A stretch of 8,295 nt of DNA from the NCBI GenBank assembly GCA_944385595.1, contig CALWXY010000099.1:1-8295 (forward strand). The letters run 5' to 3'. The notes beneath the pieces are model-generated. The model saw only the letters and a list, made by a program, of their open reading frames with translations, did not search any database and was not told the origin of the DNA. The position numbers were made by a program, and so were the translations under genes. Of the stretch, positions 1 through 5,861 are shown in pieces (position 1 is the stretch's first letter; each line of letters starts with the position of its first letter). This DNA is from an uncultured Oscillospiraceae bacterium. Its GTDB lineage: Bacteria > Bacillota > Clostridia > Oscillospirales > Oscillospiraceae.

Positions 1-653
1 ATGTTGTCCTGCAGCTCGCTGAGGCTGCGCTCGAGCAGCACCTTGCCGCTGGAGAGGATGCCGACGTGGTCGCAGACGTCCTCCAGCTCGCGCAGGTTGT
101 GCGAGGCGACGAGCACCGTCGTGCCGCGCTCGGCGACGTCGCTCATGAGCAGGCCCCAGACCTGGCGGCGCATGACGGGGTCGAGGCCGTCGACCGGCTC
201 GTCGAGTATGAGCACGTCCGGCCTCAGGCTGATGGCCAGCCAGAAAGCCGCCTGCTTCTGCATGCCCTTGCTCATCTTGCGTATGGGGCGCTTCTCGTCC
301 AGCTCGAACACGCCGCGCAGCTTCTCGAAGCGCTCGGTGTCGAACTGCGGGTAGACGCCGCGGTAGAAGCGCATCATGTCGCGCACCGAGGCCTGCGAGA
401 AGTAATAGGCGTCGTCGGGAATGACGAACATGCGCTCCTTGACGGCGTTGTTCTCATAAACCGGCTCGCCCGCGACGAGTATCTCGCCGCAGTCGGGGCG
501 GTAGACGCCGCAGATGTGGCGGATGATGGTGCTCTTGCCGCTGCCGTTGGGGCCGACAAGGCCGTATATCGAGCCCTGAGGCACGGTCATCGTGAGGCCG
601 TCGAGCGCCTTGAAGCCGTCGAAAGTTTTGGTCACATTTTTTACCGATATCAT
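1..653 (-). CDS. ABC transporter ATP-binding protein, YtrB-like (3' end cut by window edge)
   Basis: This is the nucleotide-binding subunit of an ABC transporter, probably an ABC-2 type exporter, acting on the cytoplasmic face of the membrane. About 217 residues are visible. Walker A is GPNGSGKST (34-42), Walker B is LILDEP (148-153) followed by a D-loop (GLDP, 156-159), and the H-loop His is at 185 (ASHNL). Two motifs are off-consensus: the ABC signature reads MSKGMQKQ (127-134) instead of LSGGQ, and the Q-loop position reads VIPDD (77-81) with no Gln. Both fit what I recall of the YtrB/GntR-linked branch, so I do not read them as decay. The ATG overlaps the upstream gntR stop (ATGA), so the two genes are co-transcribed and translationally coupled. 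Relatives are usually about 280-300 residues, so the missing C-terminal part and a membrane partner should lie left of the window. The exported substrate is unknown. Confidence 0.93.
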   Translation of the reverse strand, partial: MISVKNVTKTFDGFKALDGLTMTVPQGSIYGLVGPNGSGKSTIIRHICGVYRPDCGEILVAGEPVYENNAVKERMFVIPDDAYYFSQASVRDMMRFYRGVYPQFDTERFEKLRGVFELDEKRPIRKMSKGMQKQAAFWLAISLRPDVLILDEPVDGLDPVMRRQVWGLLMSDVAERGTTVLVASHNLRELEDVCDHVGILSSGKVLLERSLSELQDN

Positions 654-1012
654 TGACTTATCCCCTCCATGATGCGATTGCAGAGCGTCTCGCGCGTAAC
701 GCCGAGGAAAAACAGCTCTCTGACCGTCTCATCGAAGCGCCGCAGCAGCTCGTCGAGGCGCTCGGAGCCGACCTCGCGCTTCTCCCCGGCGAAGCTGCCC
801 TTGCCGGGAACCGAGTAGATATAGCCCTCGCTCTCAAGCTCGCGGTAGGCGCGCTGGATGGTGTTGGGGTTTATCGCCAGCTCCTGCGCCAGCTCCCGCA
901 CCGACGGCATACGCCCGTCGGGCTGGATGGCCCCGGTGACTATCAGTGTGCGCAGCCCGTCCTTAATCTGCTGGTAGACGGGCCGCCCGTCTCTGTAATT
1001 GATGTTAAGCAA
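650..1012 (-). CDS. GntR-family transcriptional regulator, YtrA subfamily
   Basis: A short (120 residue) DNA-binding repressor. The N-terminal winged helix-turn-helix covers about residues 10-75, with the GntR signature MPSVRELAQELAINPNTIQRAY at 35-56 and the wing GYIYSVPGKGSF at 63-74. A short helical tail (80-120) replaces the large effector domain of other GntR proteins, which defines the YtrA type. I chose a TTG start at 1012 because the family begins LNINYRDGRPVY and an AGGTGA ribosome binding site lies 5 bases upstream. Longer in-frame starts (GTG at 1021, ATG at 1066) would place the protein start inside or before the operator palindrome and add residues the family lacks. The gene is first in an operon with the ABC ATPase and its promoter carries an inverted-repeat operator, so autorepression is likely. 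The signal that relieves repression is unknown; cell-envelope or peptide stress is typical for the family. Confidence 0.92.
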   Translation of the reverse strand: MLNINYRDGRPVYQQIKDGLRTLIVTGAIQPDGRMPSVRELAQELAINPNTIQRAYRELESEGYIYSVPGKGSFAGEKREVGSERLDELLRRFDETVRELFFLGVTRETLCNRIMEGISQ

Positions 1013-1026
1013 CAAGCTCACCTCGC

Positions 1027-1055
1027 TAACTGTACTAGCTGTGTTAGTACAGTTA
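1027..1055. promoter_or_regulatory. Putative GntR/YtrA operator, perfect 11-bp inverted repeat
   Basis: The left arm TAACTGTACTA (1027-1037) and right arm TAGTACAGTTA (1045-1055) are perfect reverse complements separated by 7 bases. The site starts at the edge of the -10 box of the gntR promoter and covers the expected transcription start, so bound protein should block initiation. The repeat is seen directly. The assignment to the adjacent YtrA protein is inferred from position and from the habit of this family to bind its own promoter. Confidence 0.85.
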
Positions 1056-1083
1056 ATATACACCATACAGCGGAGGCTGTCAA
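1055..1083 (-). promoter_or_regulatory. Sigma-A type promoter for the gntR-ABC operon
   Basis: On the minus strand the -35 box is TTGACA (1083-1078) and the -10 box is TATATT (1060-1055), separated by 17 bases. This is close to full consensus, so the operon would be strongly expressed unless repressed, in keeping with the abutting operator at 1027-1055. Confidence 0.88.
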
Positions 1084-1094
1084 GGGGGTATATT

Positions 1095-1150
1095 ATGCGA
1101 AACCATTTTTCTTTGTAAAGAAAAACGGTTCCGCGCCTCCAAAAAGAAAC
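1095..1150 (+). repeat. Hairpin repeat, copy 1 (diverged)
   Basis: First of three copies of a dispersed sequence beginning ATGCGAAACCATTTTTCTTT and ending CCAAAAAGAAAC. The stem arms are 1097-1114 and 1117-1134 with a 2-base loop. This copy differs from the other two by a one-base-shorter loop and several substitutions in the right arm and tail (GGTTCCGCGCC). It lies just upstream of the gntR promoter. Its short reading frames look incidental. Confidence 0.8.
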
Positions 1151-1180
1151 ACGCGGGGACGGCAGTCCCCGCGCCGTTTT
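1141..1180. terminator. Terminator-like GC hairpin upstream of gntR
   Basis: CGCGGGGAC (1152-1160) pairs perfectly with GTCCCCGCG (1165-1173) around a GGCA loop. Read on the minus strand it is followed by a T-rich run (TGTTTCTTTTT); read on the plus strand by CCGTTTT. It could stop transcription in either direction. On the minus strand it would shield the gntR promoter (1055-1083) from read-through out of the TRAP operon. Folding is seen in sequence; the function is inferred. Confidence 0.5.
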
Positions 1181-1222
1181 GTGGTTTCAGATTAGGGTTA
1201 GCAAGCCGCCCGCGGGGACGCG

Positions 1223-1281
1223 ATGCGAAACCATTTTTCTTTTAGAAAGAAAAATGGTTTCGCCCTTCCAAAAAGAAATCT
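1223..1281 (+). repeat. Hairpin repeat, copy 2
   Basis: This copy contains a perfect 18-bp stem (1225-1242 with 1246-1263) with a TAG loop, followed by the conserved tail CCTTCCAAAAAGAAATCT. It is the same orientation as copy 1 and matches the inverted copy 3 at 58 of 59 positions. The shared short reading frame (MRNHFSFRKKNGFALPKRNL) recurs only because the DNA recurs; there is no ribosome binding site or family to support a protein. Confidence 0.85.
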
Positions 1282-1462
1282 TTTTTGCGCGTATCTGCGT
1301 CTGCGCGCCGCCGACACGGCGCCGTCCAGATTGAAGAGTGCTCTGTCCCACTCCGCGCCACGAGGCGCTGACTGTGGGAGAACTTCGAGAGCCTCCGCAC
1401 CGACTTTGGGGCGCCTAGTCTCTACAGAGTCGTTCACCTTGGCGCTCTTTCGACCAAATTAG
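1282..1462. other. No recognised gene; folded non-coding stretch
   Basis: No convincing coding region. A two-part hairpin is visible: TCCCAC (1346-1351) with GTGGGA (1374-1379), enclosing GCGCC (1355-1359) with GGCGC (1364-1368) around an ACGA loop. The stretch sits between hairpin repeat copy 2 and the strong terminator-like hairpin at 1463-1491, so it could be the body of a small RNA read on the plus strand, but I see no good promoter for one. The weak minus-strand reading frame here (GTG at 1437 reading toward 1198) has no recognisable domain and continues straight into the repeat. Confidence 0.35.
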
Positions 1463-1500
1463 AAAGCACCTGCCTCCGAGGCAGGTGCTTTGTGTTTTGG
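1463..1500 (+). terminator. Strong intrinsic terminator-like hairpin
   Basis: AAAGCACCTGCCT (1463-1475) pairs perfectly over 13 bases with AGGCAGGTGCTTT (1479-1491) around a CCG loop. The plus-strand downstream run is TTTGTGTTTT. On the minus strand the trailing run (GCTTTCTAATTT) is weaker but usable, so it may act both ways. No protein gene ends here, so it either ends an unannotated RNA or belongs to a repeated intergenic module. Confidence 0.65.
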
Positions 1501-1721
1501 TGGATAGACGCTAAAGGTTATTAACTTGTCTGGGCACCAAGGCGTCCTTGCGAGGGGCTTCGACTGCCAAAACCGGGAGCGCGAGCGGCCGAGCGGTCGG
1601 GGGTGAGAGTATGCTCCAAATTTGATATAGCCGCTCTACAGAAACTTGCACTCGGATACGCGGGCGGCTTCCTGACGAAAACCTGATACTAAAAAACGAC
1701 GCGCTTTCTTTCGTCCCCGCG
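1501..1721. other. No recognised gene; intergenic sequence
   Basis: About 220 bases with no supportable gene on either strand. A minus-strand frame from the inverted repeat (1780 down to 1511) has no ribosome binding site and no family resemblance that I can name. A T-run on the minus strand (1697-1692) follows only a weak 4-bp GACG/CGTC stem, so a second terminator here is doubtful. Together with 1282-1500 this stretch is bracketed by oppositely oriented copies of the hairpin repeat. Confidence 0.4.
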
Positions 1722-1780
1722 AGATTTCTTTTTGGAAGGGCGAAACCGTTTTTCTTTCTAAAAGAAAAATGGTTTCGCAT
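1722..1780 (-). repeat. Hairpin repeat, copy 3 (inverted)
   Basis: Reverse-complement copy of 1223-1281 with a single difference in 59 bases. The stem arms are 1740-1757 and 1761-1778 (one G/T-type mismatch). It begins 12 bases beyond the TRAP permease stop codon, so on the minus strand it forms the first structure in the 3' end of that transcript. It has no trailing T-run outside the stem, so it may protect the 3' end or slow polymerase more than act as a classic terminator. Confidence 0.85.
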
Positions 1781-1792
1781 TACGCGCCCCCG

Positions 1793-3949
1793 TCAGGCCA
1801 CCTGACGGCGCTTCACGCGTCTGAGCTGGACAACTATGATAAGAGCTACGACGGCGAGGCCGATGAGGTCGGTGACGTAGCCGGGGATTATCATGCACAG
1901 TCCGCCGGCGACGAGCAGCACGCGCTCGAAGATGTTGCACTTGTCCTGCACGAAGCCCGCAAGTCCGCCGGACACCGCGTACATACCTATGAGCGCTGTG
2001 AGCGTCGTCGAGATGACGTCCACGAAGTTCACATCTATCATCAGCATGGTGGGATTGAGGACGAAGATATATGGCACTATGAAAGCGCCGATGGCGATTC
2101 GCGTCGCGTTCACGCCTGTGCGGAACGGCTCGCCCTTGGCGATGGCGGCGCCCGCCATTGCGGCGAGGGCGACGGGCGGGGTGATGTCGGCGATGATGCC
2201 GAAGTAGAACACGAACAGGTGCGCGCTCATGGTGATGGCGAGCGTGGCCTCGGTCAGTCCCTGGCGCGCGACCAGCATGGAGATGATGGCGGGCGCGCAG
2301 ATGGTGGAGGTTATGAGGTAGTTCGCCGTGGTGGGCACGCCCATGCCGAGGAAGATGGAGGCGAGCATGGTGAAGAACATCATAAGCAGGAGGTTGTTGC
2401 CCGCGAGGGCGGCGAGAGCGTTCGCGAACTTGAGGCCGAGGCCGGTCATGGTGACGGAGCCGACTATCATGCCGGCCATGGCGCAGGCGACGGCGACGGC
2501 GAGGACGTTGCGCGCGCCGGAGACGAGCGCGTCGACTATATCGCGCGGGTCAAAGCCCAGCCTGCGGCGCACGAGGCAGATGAGCAGCCATATGCCGGCG
2601 GCGGCGAGCGCCACGAGCTGCACCCTCATGCCGAGATTCAGGGCGATGAGCATGAAGCCTATGGGCACGAGGCTCAGCCACTGAAGGGAGTGGACTATGA
2701 GCGAGGTGAGTATGGCGCTGAGGGCGCCGTAGGTGGGAGTGAGGCCGGAGCCGAGTATGTAAATCATAAACGCGAGCGGCATGAGCAGGTGGCCGCGCTC
2801 GGAGAAGAGGTGCTTCACGCTGGGTATGTCCTCCGGGGCCATGCCGCGCAGGCCGCACTTGCGCGCCTCGTGGTGGACGCTTATGAGTATGCCGGAGAAG
2901 TAGAGTATGGCGGGGATGATGGCGGAGAGCACGACGCGGCTGTAGGGTATGCCGGTGGTCTCGGCCATGAGGAAGGCCGCCGCGCCCATGATGGGCGGCA
3001 TGAGCTGGCCGCCGGTGGAGGCCGCGGCCTCGACGGCGCCGGCAAACTCGGGCTTGTAGCCGAGCTTTTTCATCATCGGTATGGTGAAGGAGCCGCTGCC
3101 GACGGTGTTGGCGACGGAGGAGCCGGACACCGTGCCCTCGAGGGCGGAGGCGATGACGGCGACCTTGGCCGGACCGCCGACGCGCTTGCCCGCTATGGCG
3201 TTGGCGAGGTCTATGAACAGCTTGCCGACGCCGGTTTTCTCAAGGAAGGAGCCGAACAGTATGAACAGGAATATATATGTGGCGGAGACGCCTATGGGCG
3301 TGCCGAACACGCCCTCGGTGGTGAAGAACATGAAGTTGGCCGCGCGGTCGAGGCTGATCTGCCGGTGCGCAAACAGGCTGCCCTGCGGCAGCATGTGGCC
3401 GAACATGACGTAGGCCAGGAAGGCCGCGACTATGACCATAATCGGTATGCCGACGACGCGGCGGCAGGCCTCCATGATCAGCAGTATGCCTATGATGCCG
3501 ACGACCGTCTCGCTGGTGTTGTATATGCCGCGGATGGCGACGAGGTAGTCCCAGCGGATGGGGATGTACAGCGTCACCGCCATGGCGGCGAGGGCGAGGA
3601 GCCAGTCGTACCAGGGAATCATGTCCTTCCTCATGCCCTTTTTGGCGGGGAAGAGCAAAAACACCAGCACGAGCACGAAGCAGAGGTGGTAGGCGCGCAG
3701 CAGCTGGGCGGGTATGGTGAATATGCTCGTCCAGAGCTGGAACAGCGAGAAGCCGAGCAGCACGAGGCCGACGAAGATTTTCAGATTTTTGGGGAGCTTG
3801 TTGCGGTAGGACGACTCCTTGTCGTACATCTCCATCGCAATTTCGGCGCGCAGGCGGGCCTTTTCCTCGGCGGACATGCCGGTGGTGTCTATACCTGCGG
3901 CCTTGAGCAGGTCGCGCTCCTTTTTCTCTTTCTTTTTGAACAGGGGCAT
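1793..3949 (-). CDS. TRAP transporter permease, 4TM/12TM fusion (DctQ-DctM fused type)
   Basis: Membrane permease of a TAXI-type TRAP system: ion-gradient-driven uptake of a solute handed over by the TAXI binding protein. The protein is 718 residues. A charged cytoplasmic N-terminus (1-56) precedes the DctQ-like helices (about 57-135), then the DctM-like core. The core carries the paired family motifs: GTVSGSSVANTVGSGSFTIP (272-291) with STGGQLMPPIMGAAAF (311-326), and GMGVPTTANYLITSTICAPA (535-554) with FGIIADITPPVALAAM (583-598). Extra C-terminal helices run to about 708, ending in a basic tail. I start at the ATG at 3949 because GGAGG lies 7 bases upstream. The ATG at 3955 overlaps the DUF1850 stop (ATGA) but has the Shine-Dalgarno directly abutting it; it would add only Met-Thr. 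Last gene of the operon. Substrate is not predictable from sequence; the fused class is reported for C4-dicarboxylate-like and other organic acids. Confidence 0.95.
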   Translation of the reverse strand: MPLFKKKEKKERDLLKAAGIDTTGMSAEEKARLRAEIAMEMYDKESSYRNKLPKNLKIFVGLVLLGFSLFQLWTSIFTIPAQLLRAYHLCFVLVLVFLLFPAKKGMRKDMIPWYDWLLALAAMAVTLYIPIRWDYLVAIRGIYNTSETVVGIIGILLIMEACRRVVGIPIMVIVAAFLAYVMFGHMLPQGSLFAHRQISLDRAANFMFFTTEGVFGTPIGVSATYIFLFILFGSFLEKTGVGKLFIDLANAIAGKRVGGPAKVAVIASALEGTVSGSSVANTVGSGSFTIPMMKKLGYKPEFAGAVEAAASTGGQLMPPIMGAAAFLMAETTGIPYSRVVLSAIIPAILYFSGILISVHHEARKCGLRGMAPEDIPSVKHLFSERGHLLMPLAFMIYILGSGLTPTYGALSAILTSLIVHSLQWLSLVPIGFMLIALNLGMRVQLVALAAAGIWLLICLVRRRLGFDPRDIVDALVSGARNVLAVAVACAMAGMIVGSVTMTGLGLKFANALAALAGNNLLLMMFFTMLASIFLGMGVPTTANYLITSTICAPAIISMLVARQGLTEATLAITMSAHLFVFYFGIIADITPPVALAAMAGAAIAKGEPFRTGVNATRIAIGAFIVPYIFVLNPTMLMIDVNFVDVISTTLTALIGMYAVSGGLAGFVQDKCNIFERVLLVAGGLCMIIPGYVTDLIGLAVVALIIVVQLRRVKRRQVA

Positions 3950-3951
3950 TG

Positions 3952-4467
3952 TCATTCCTCCAATGCGGGGTTTCTGGTGATAAGCCCGAGCAGGCTCGAG
4001 CTGCCGGCGCGCAGGCGTATGAGCGCCTGTTCGCCGAAATACTCCTTGAGCACCAGCTCGCGCGAGCGCCACAGCAGGCGGTGGTCGGCGTAGGTGCCCG
4101 TGAGGAGGGCGATCTCCTCATGTCCGGCGTCGATTCCGGACAGCAGGAAACCGTCCTCCGTCTCCTCGTAGGTGTCGCCCACCTCGTCGCCGAGGATGGG
4201 TATGCCCGCCCCGTAGGTCTGGAAGAGCGAGCGGCGGACGGTGAGTATGTCGCCGGTGCGCTCTATGGTGTCGATGACCGGCGAGTGGTTGACGGAGTGG
4301 GTGTATTTGATGGAAAACTCCTCGCCCTCGGCGAGCGGGAGGTTCAGCTCGCGGCTCTCGCCGGTCACATGCAGGACAGGGACTACCGGCGCGAGCAGCG
4401 CGAGCGCCGCGGCGATAATTAGTAGCATTGGGGCAAAAATGCCCCAATGCTTTCTAAGTGTGCTCAT
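3952..4467 (-). CDS. DUF1850 protein, TRAP-TAXI associated
   Basis: A 171-residue protein with one N-terminal membrane or signal-anchor segment (about 11-33), then an extracytoplasmic beta-rich domain. Family hallmarks are YTHSVNHSPVIDTI (55-68) and FQTYGAGIP (82-90). DUF1850 proteins are repeatedly found between TAXI receptors and fused TRAP permeases, exactly as here, yet have no assigned biochemical role. Both ends overlap neighbours: its ATG overlaps the TAXI stop and its TGA overlaps an ATG of the permease. No clear Shine-Dalgarno precedes the start, which fits coupling to the upstream gene. Its tight placement suggests a stoichiometric partner of the transporter (assembly, docking or gating aid); this is inference. 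Confidence 0.9.
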   Translation of the reverse strand: MSTLRKHWGIFAPMLLIIAAALALLAPVVPVLHVTGESRELNLPLAEGEEFSIKYTHSVNHSPVIDTIERTGDILTVRRSLFQTYGAGIPILGDEVGDTYEETEDGFLLSGIDAGHEEIALLTGTYADHRLLWRSRELVLKEYFGEQALIRLRAGSSSLLGLITRNPALEE

Positions 4468-5471
4468 TCGGCGATGATGCCGGCTTCCTTGTAGTAGCGC
4501 TCGGCGCCCGGATGCAGGGGGACGGAGGCGCGCTCGAGAGCGGTCTCGAGGCTGAGGTCGGCGCCCTTGGAGTAGGCGGCGGCCAGCTCCTCCTGGTTCT
4601 CGAAGAGGGTCTTGGTGATGTTGTAGACCAGCTCCTCGTCGAGGTCGGCGCTGCAGGCGAGGGTCGCGATGATGGCGGCGGTCTCGGCTCCGCCGTCTAT
4701 GTTCTCGTAGTCCTCATCGGCGATGGTGTAGCTGGAGTAGAAGGGGTGATCCTCGATGAGCTTCGCCATGACGTCGGCGTCGATGGAGATGAGCTTGCAG
4801 TCGGTCATGGCGCTCAGCTCCATGATGGAGGAGTTGGGGATGCCGGCGGTGACGAAGGCGCCGTCGAGGGTCTGGTTCTGCATGCCGGTGCTGGACTCGG
4901 AGAAGCCGAGGTAGTTGACCTCGAAGTCGTCGTAGCTGATGCCGTAGGCCTCGAGGATGTGGCGGGCGTTGGCCTCGACGCCGCTGCCCGCGTCGCCGAC
5001 GGAGATGCGCTTGCCGACGAAGTCCTCGACGGAGTTGATGCCGCTCTCCTTGGTGACGACTATCTGCACGACCTCAGGGTAGAGGCAGGCGATGGTGGCG
5101 AGGTTGTCGAGCGCGCCGCCCTCGCTCATGATCTCGGTGCCGTTGTAGGCGTAGTCGAGGACGTCGTTCTGGACGATGGCGAGGTCGGCCTCCTTGCTCT
5201 GGAGGTTGCGGCAGTTCTCCGCGGAGGCGCCGGTGGTGGTGGCGGTGGCGGAGACGTTGTCGATGTGGGCGCTGAGCAGCTGGGCGATGGCGCCGCCGTA
5301 GGGGTAGTAGGCGCCGCCGGTGCCGCCGGTGGCGATGATGAGGTCGTAGTAGGAGGCCTCGGGGGCGGAGGACTCGCCGTCGGGCGCGGCGGAATCGGTG
5401 CTGCCGCCGCAGCCTGCCAGCAGGCCGACGCACATCACAAGAGCAAGAAGCAGTGCAAGTGTTCTTTTCAT
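4464..5471 (-). CDS. TAXI-family TRAP transporter solute-binding lipoprotein
   Basis: Extracytoplasmic solute receptor of the TRAP system, 335 residues. A signal peptide with lipobox LLAGC gives lipid attachment at Cys21, followed by a Gly/Ser/Ala/Pro/Glu linker (22-40). TAXI family landmarks follow: ATGGTGGAYYPYGGAIAQLL (47-66), then GASAENCRNLQSKEADLAIVQ, and GKRISVGDAGSGVEANAR in the middle of the protein. Start chosen at the ATG at 5471: AAAGGAG lies about 8 bases upstream, and only this start puts the signal peptide at the N-terminus. It is first in the operon, directly behind its own promoter. TAXI receptors have been linked to glutamate- or 2-oxoacid-like ligands in a few cases; the ligand here is unknown. 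Confidence 0.95.
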   Translation of the reverse strand: MKRTLALLLALVMCVGLLAGCGGSTDSAAPDGESSAPEASYYDLIIATGGTGGAYYPYGGAIAQLLSAHIDNVSATATTTGASAENCRNLQSKEADLAIVQNDVLDYAYNGTEIMSEGGALDNLATIACLYPEVVQIVVTKESGINSVEDFVGKRISVGDAGSGVEANARHILEAYGISYDDFEVNYLGFSESSTGMQNQTLDGAFVTAGIPNSSIMELSAMTDCKLISIDADVMAKLIEDHPFYSSYTIADEDYENIDGGAETAAIIATLACSADLDEELVYNITKTLFENQEELAAAYSKGADLSLETALERASVPLHPGAERYYKEAGIIAE

Positions 5472-5507
5472 GTTGTTCTCTCCTTTTTTAAATAAAATGC
5501 GCTTATT

Positions 5508-5536
5508 ATTATCGCACATTTTGCATGTCATTGCAA
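5508..5536 (-). promoter_or_regulatory. Promoter of the TAXI-DUF1850-TRAP operon
   Basis: On the minus strand TTGCAA (5536-5531) and GATAAT (5513-5508) are separated by 17 bases, with a TG one base upstream of the -10 box (extended -10). The expected start lies about 25-30 bases upstream of the TAXI start codon, leaving a short leader with the Shine-Dalgarno and no riboswitch. Confidence 0.75.
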
Positions 5537-5613
5537 GGATTTTTTGAATAAAAATGCGGGAGGGCTTGCAAAATAAGTGGGAAAAATCGGAAAATCTGAC
5601 TTGCCCGCCGCCG

Positions 5614-5678
5614 AAAATGCACAAAATCAGTCATTTCGCGCGTGAAAATGACTGAGCGGGACGGCAGTCATGCATTTT
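5614..5678. promoter_or_regulatory. Nested inverted repeats between divergent promoters
   Basis: An outer pair AAAATGCA (5614-5621) / TGCATTTT (5671-5678) encloses an inner pair CAGTCATTT (5628-5636) / AAATGACTG (5646-5654). A second CAGTCAT at 5665-5671 can pair with the same middle arm. The block lies about 78 bases upstream of the TRAP -35 and 25 bases upstream of the thi-operon -35, a position suited to a regulator binding site acting on one or both promoters. No regulator gene is adjacent. Repeats are seen directly; the role is inferred. Confidence 0.5.
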
Positions 5679-5702
5679 GAGTAAAAAAATCCGCCGGAGC
5701 GC

Positions 5703-5730
5703 TTGCAATGGGGAAAAAACGTGCTATAAT
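5703..5730 (+). promoter_or_regulatory. Promoter of the TPP-regulated thiamine uptake operon
   Basis: TTGCAA (5703-5708) and TATAAT (5725-5730) with a 16-base spacer and an extended -10 (TGC directly before TATAAT). Transcription would start at about 5737, just before the riboswitch. Confidence 0.8.
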
Positions 5731-5745
5731 TGGATTACAATTTAA

Positions 5746-5843
5746 CAAACAGGGGTGCTGGAGCAAAATCCGGCTGAGATGAGGGCTGTTAGTCGCCCTC
5801 GACCCTTTTAACCTGTTGGATAATGCCATCGTAGGGAGCTTTG
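5746..5843 (+). promoter_or_regulatory. TPP riboswitch (THI element)
   Basis: The thiamine pyrophosphate aptamer is recognisable by its conserved pieces in order: GGGGTGCT (5752-5759), GGCTGAGAT with the CUGAGA core that contacts the pyrimidine (5772-5780), AACCTG (5810-5815), GGATAATGCCA (5818-5828) and GTAGGGA (5831-5837). A variable arm GAGGGC (5781-5786) / GCCCTC (5795-5800) lies between. The closing helix P1 is short: CAAA (5746-5749) with TTTG (5840-5843). Direct placement ahead of a terminator and a thiamine-binding/ThiXYZ operon points to shut-off by TPP. Confidence 0.97.
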
Positions 5844-5861
5844 GGATAAGTGTACGCACAC

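Noticed and set aside
1686..1720. Second intrinsic terminator after the TRAP operon (minus strand, T6 run at 1697-1692)
   Set aside because: The stem before the T-run is only about 4 bp (GACG/CGTC) with a 10-base loop, too weak to call.
1198..1780. Short frames in the intergenic gap (1198-1437 minus, 1223-1462 plus, 1511-1780 minus)
   Set aside because: They share the peptide MRNHFSFRKKNGFALPKRNL or its opposite-strand counterpart only because the hairpin repeat is read through. No ribosome binding site, domain or stable coding pattern supports them.
1095..1780. CRISPR array
   Set aside because: Only three repeat units, spacings of about 70 and 440 bases, one inverted, and no cas gene in view.
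1769..4093. Very long plus-strand open frame (774 codons) opposite the TRAP permease
   Set aside because: Its product is low-complexity, dominated by Glu, His, Gly, Ala and Asp, with no domain. It mirrors the GC-rich codon pattern of the permease on the other strand, which has clear family motifs.
4458..5495. Plus-strand open frame (345 codons) opposite the TAXI receptor
   Set aside because: Gly/Val/Asp/Ala-rich shadow with no domain or signal. The minus-strand frame encodes a full TAXI lipoprotein with promoter and ribosome binding site.
1156..5669. Identical 12-mer GGGACGGCAGTC at 1156-1167 and 5658-5669
   Set aside because: At the first site it is part of a GC hairpin and at the second of a different repeat block; the shared length is short and flanks do not match, so chance is the simpler explanation.
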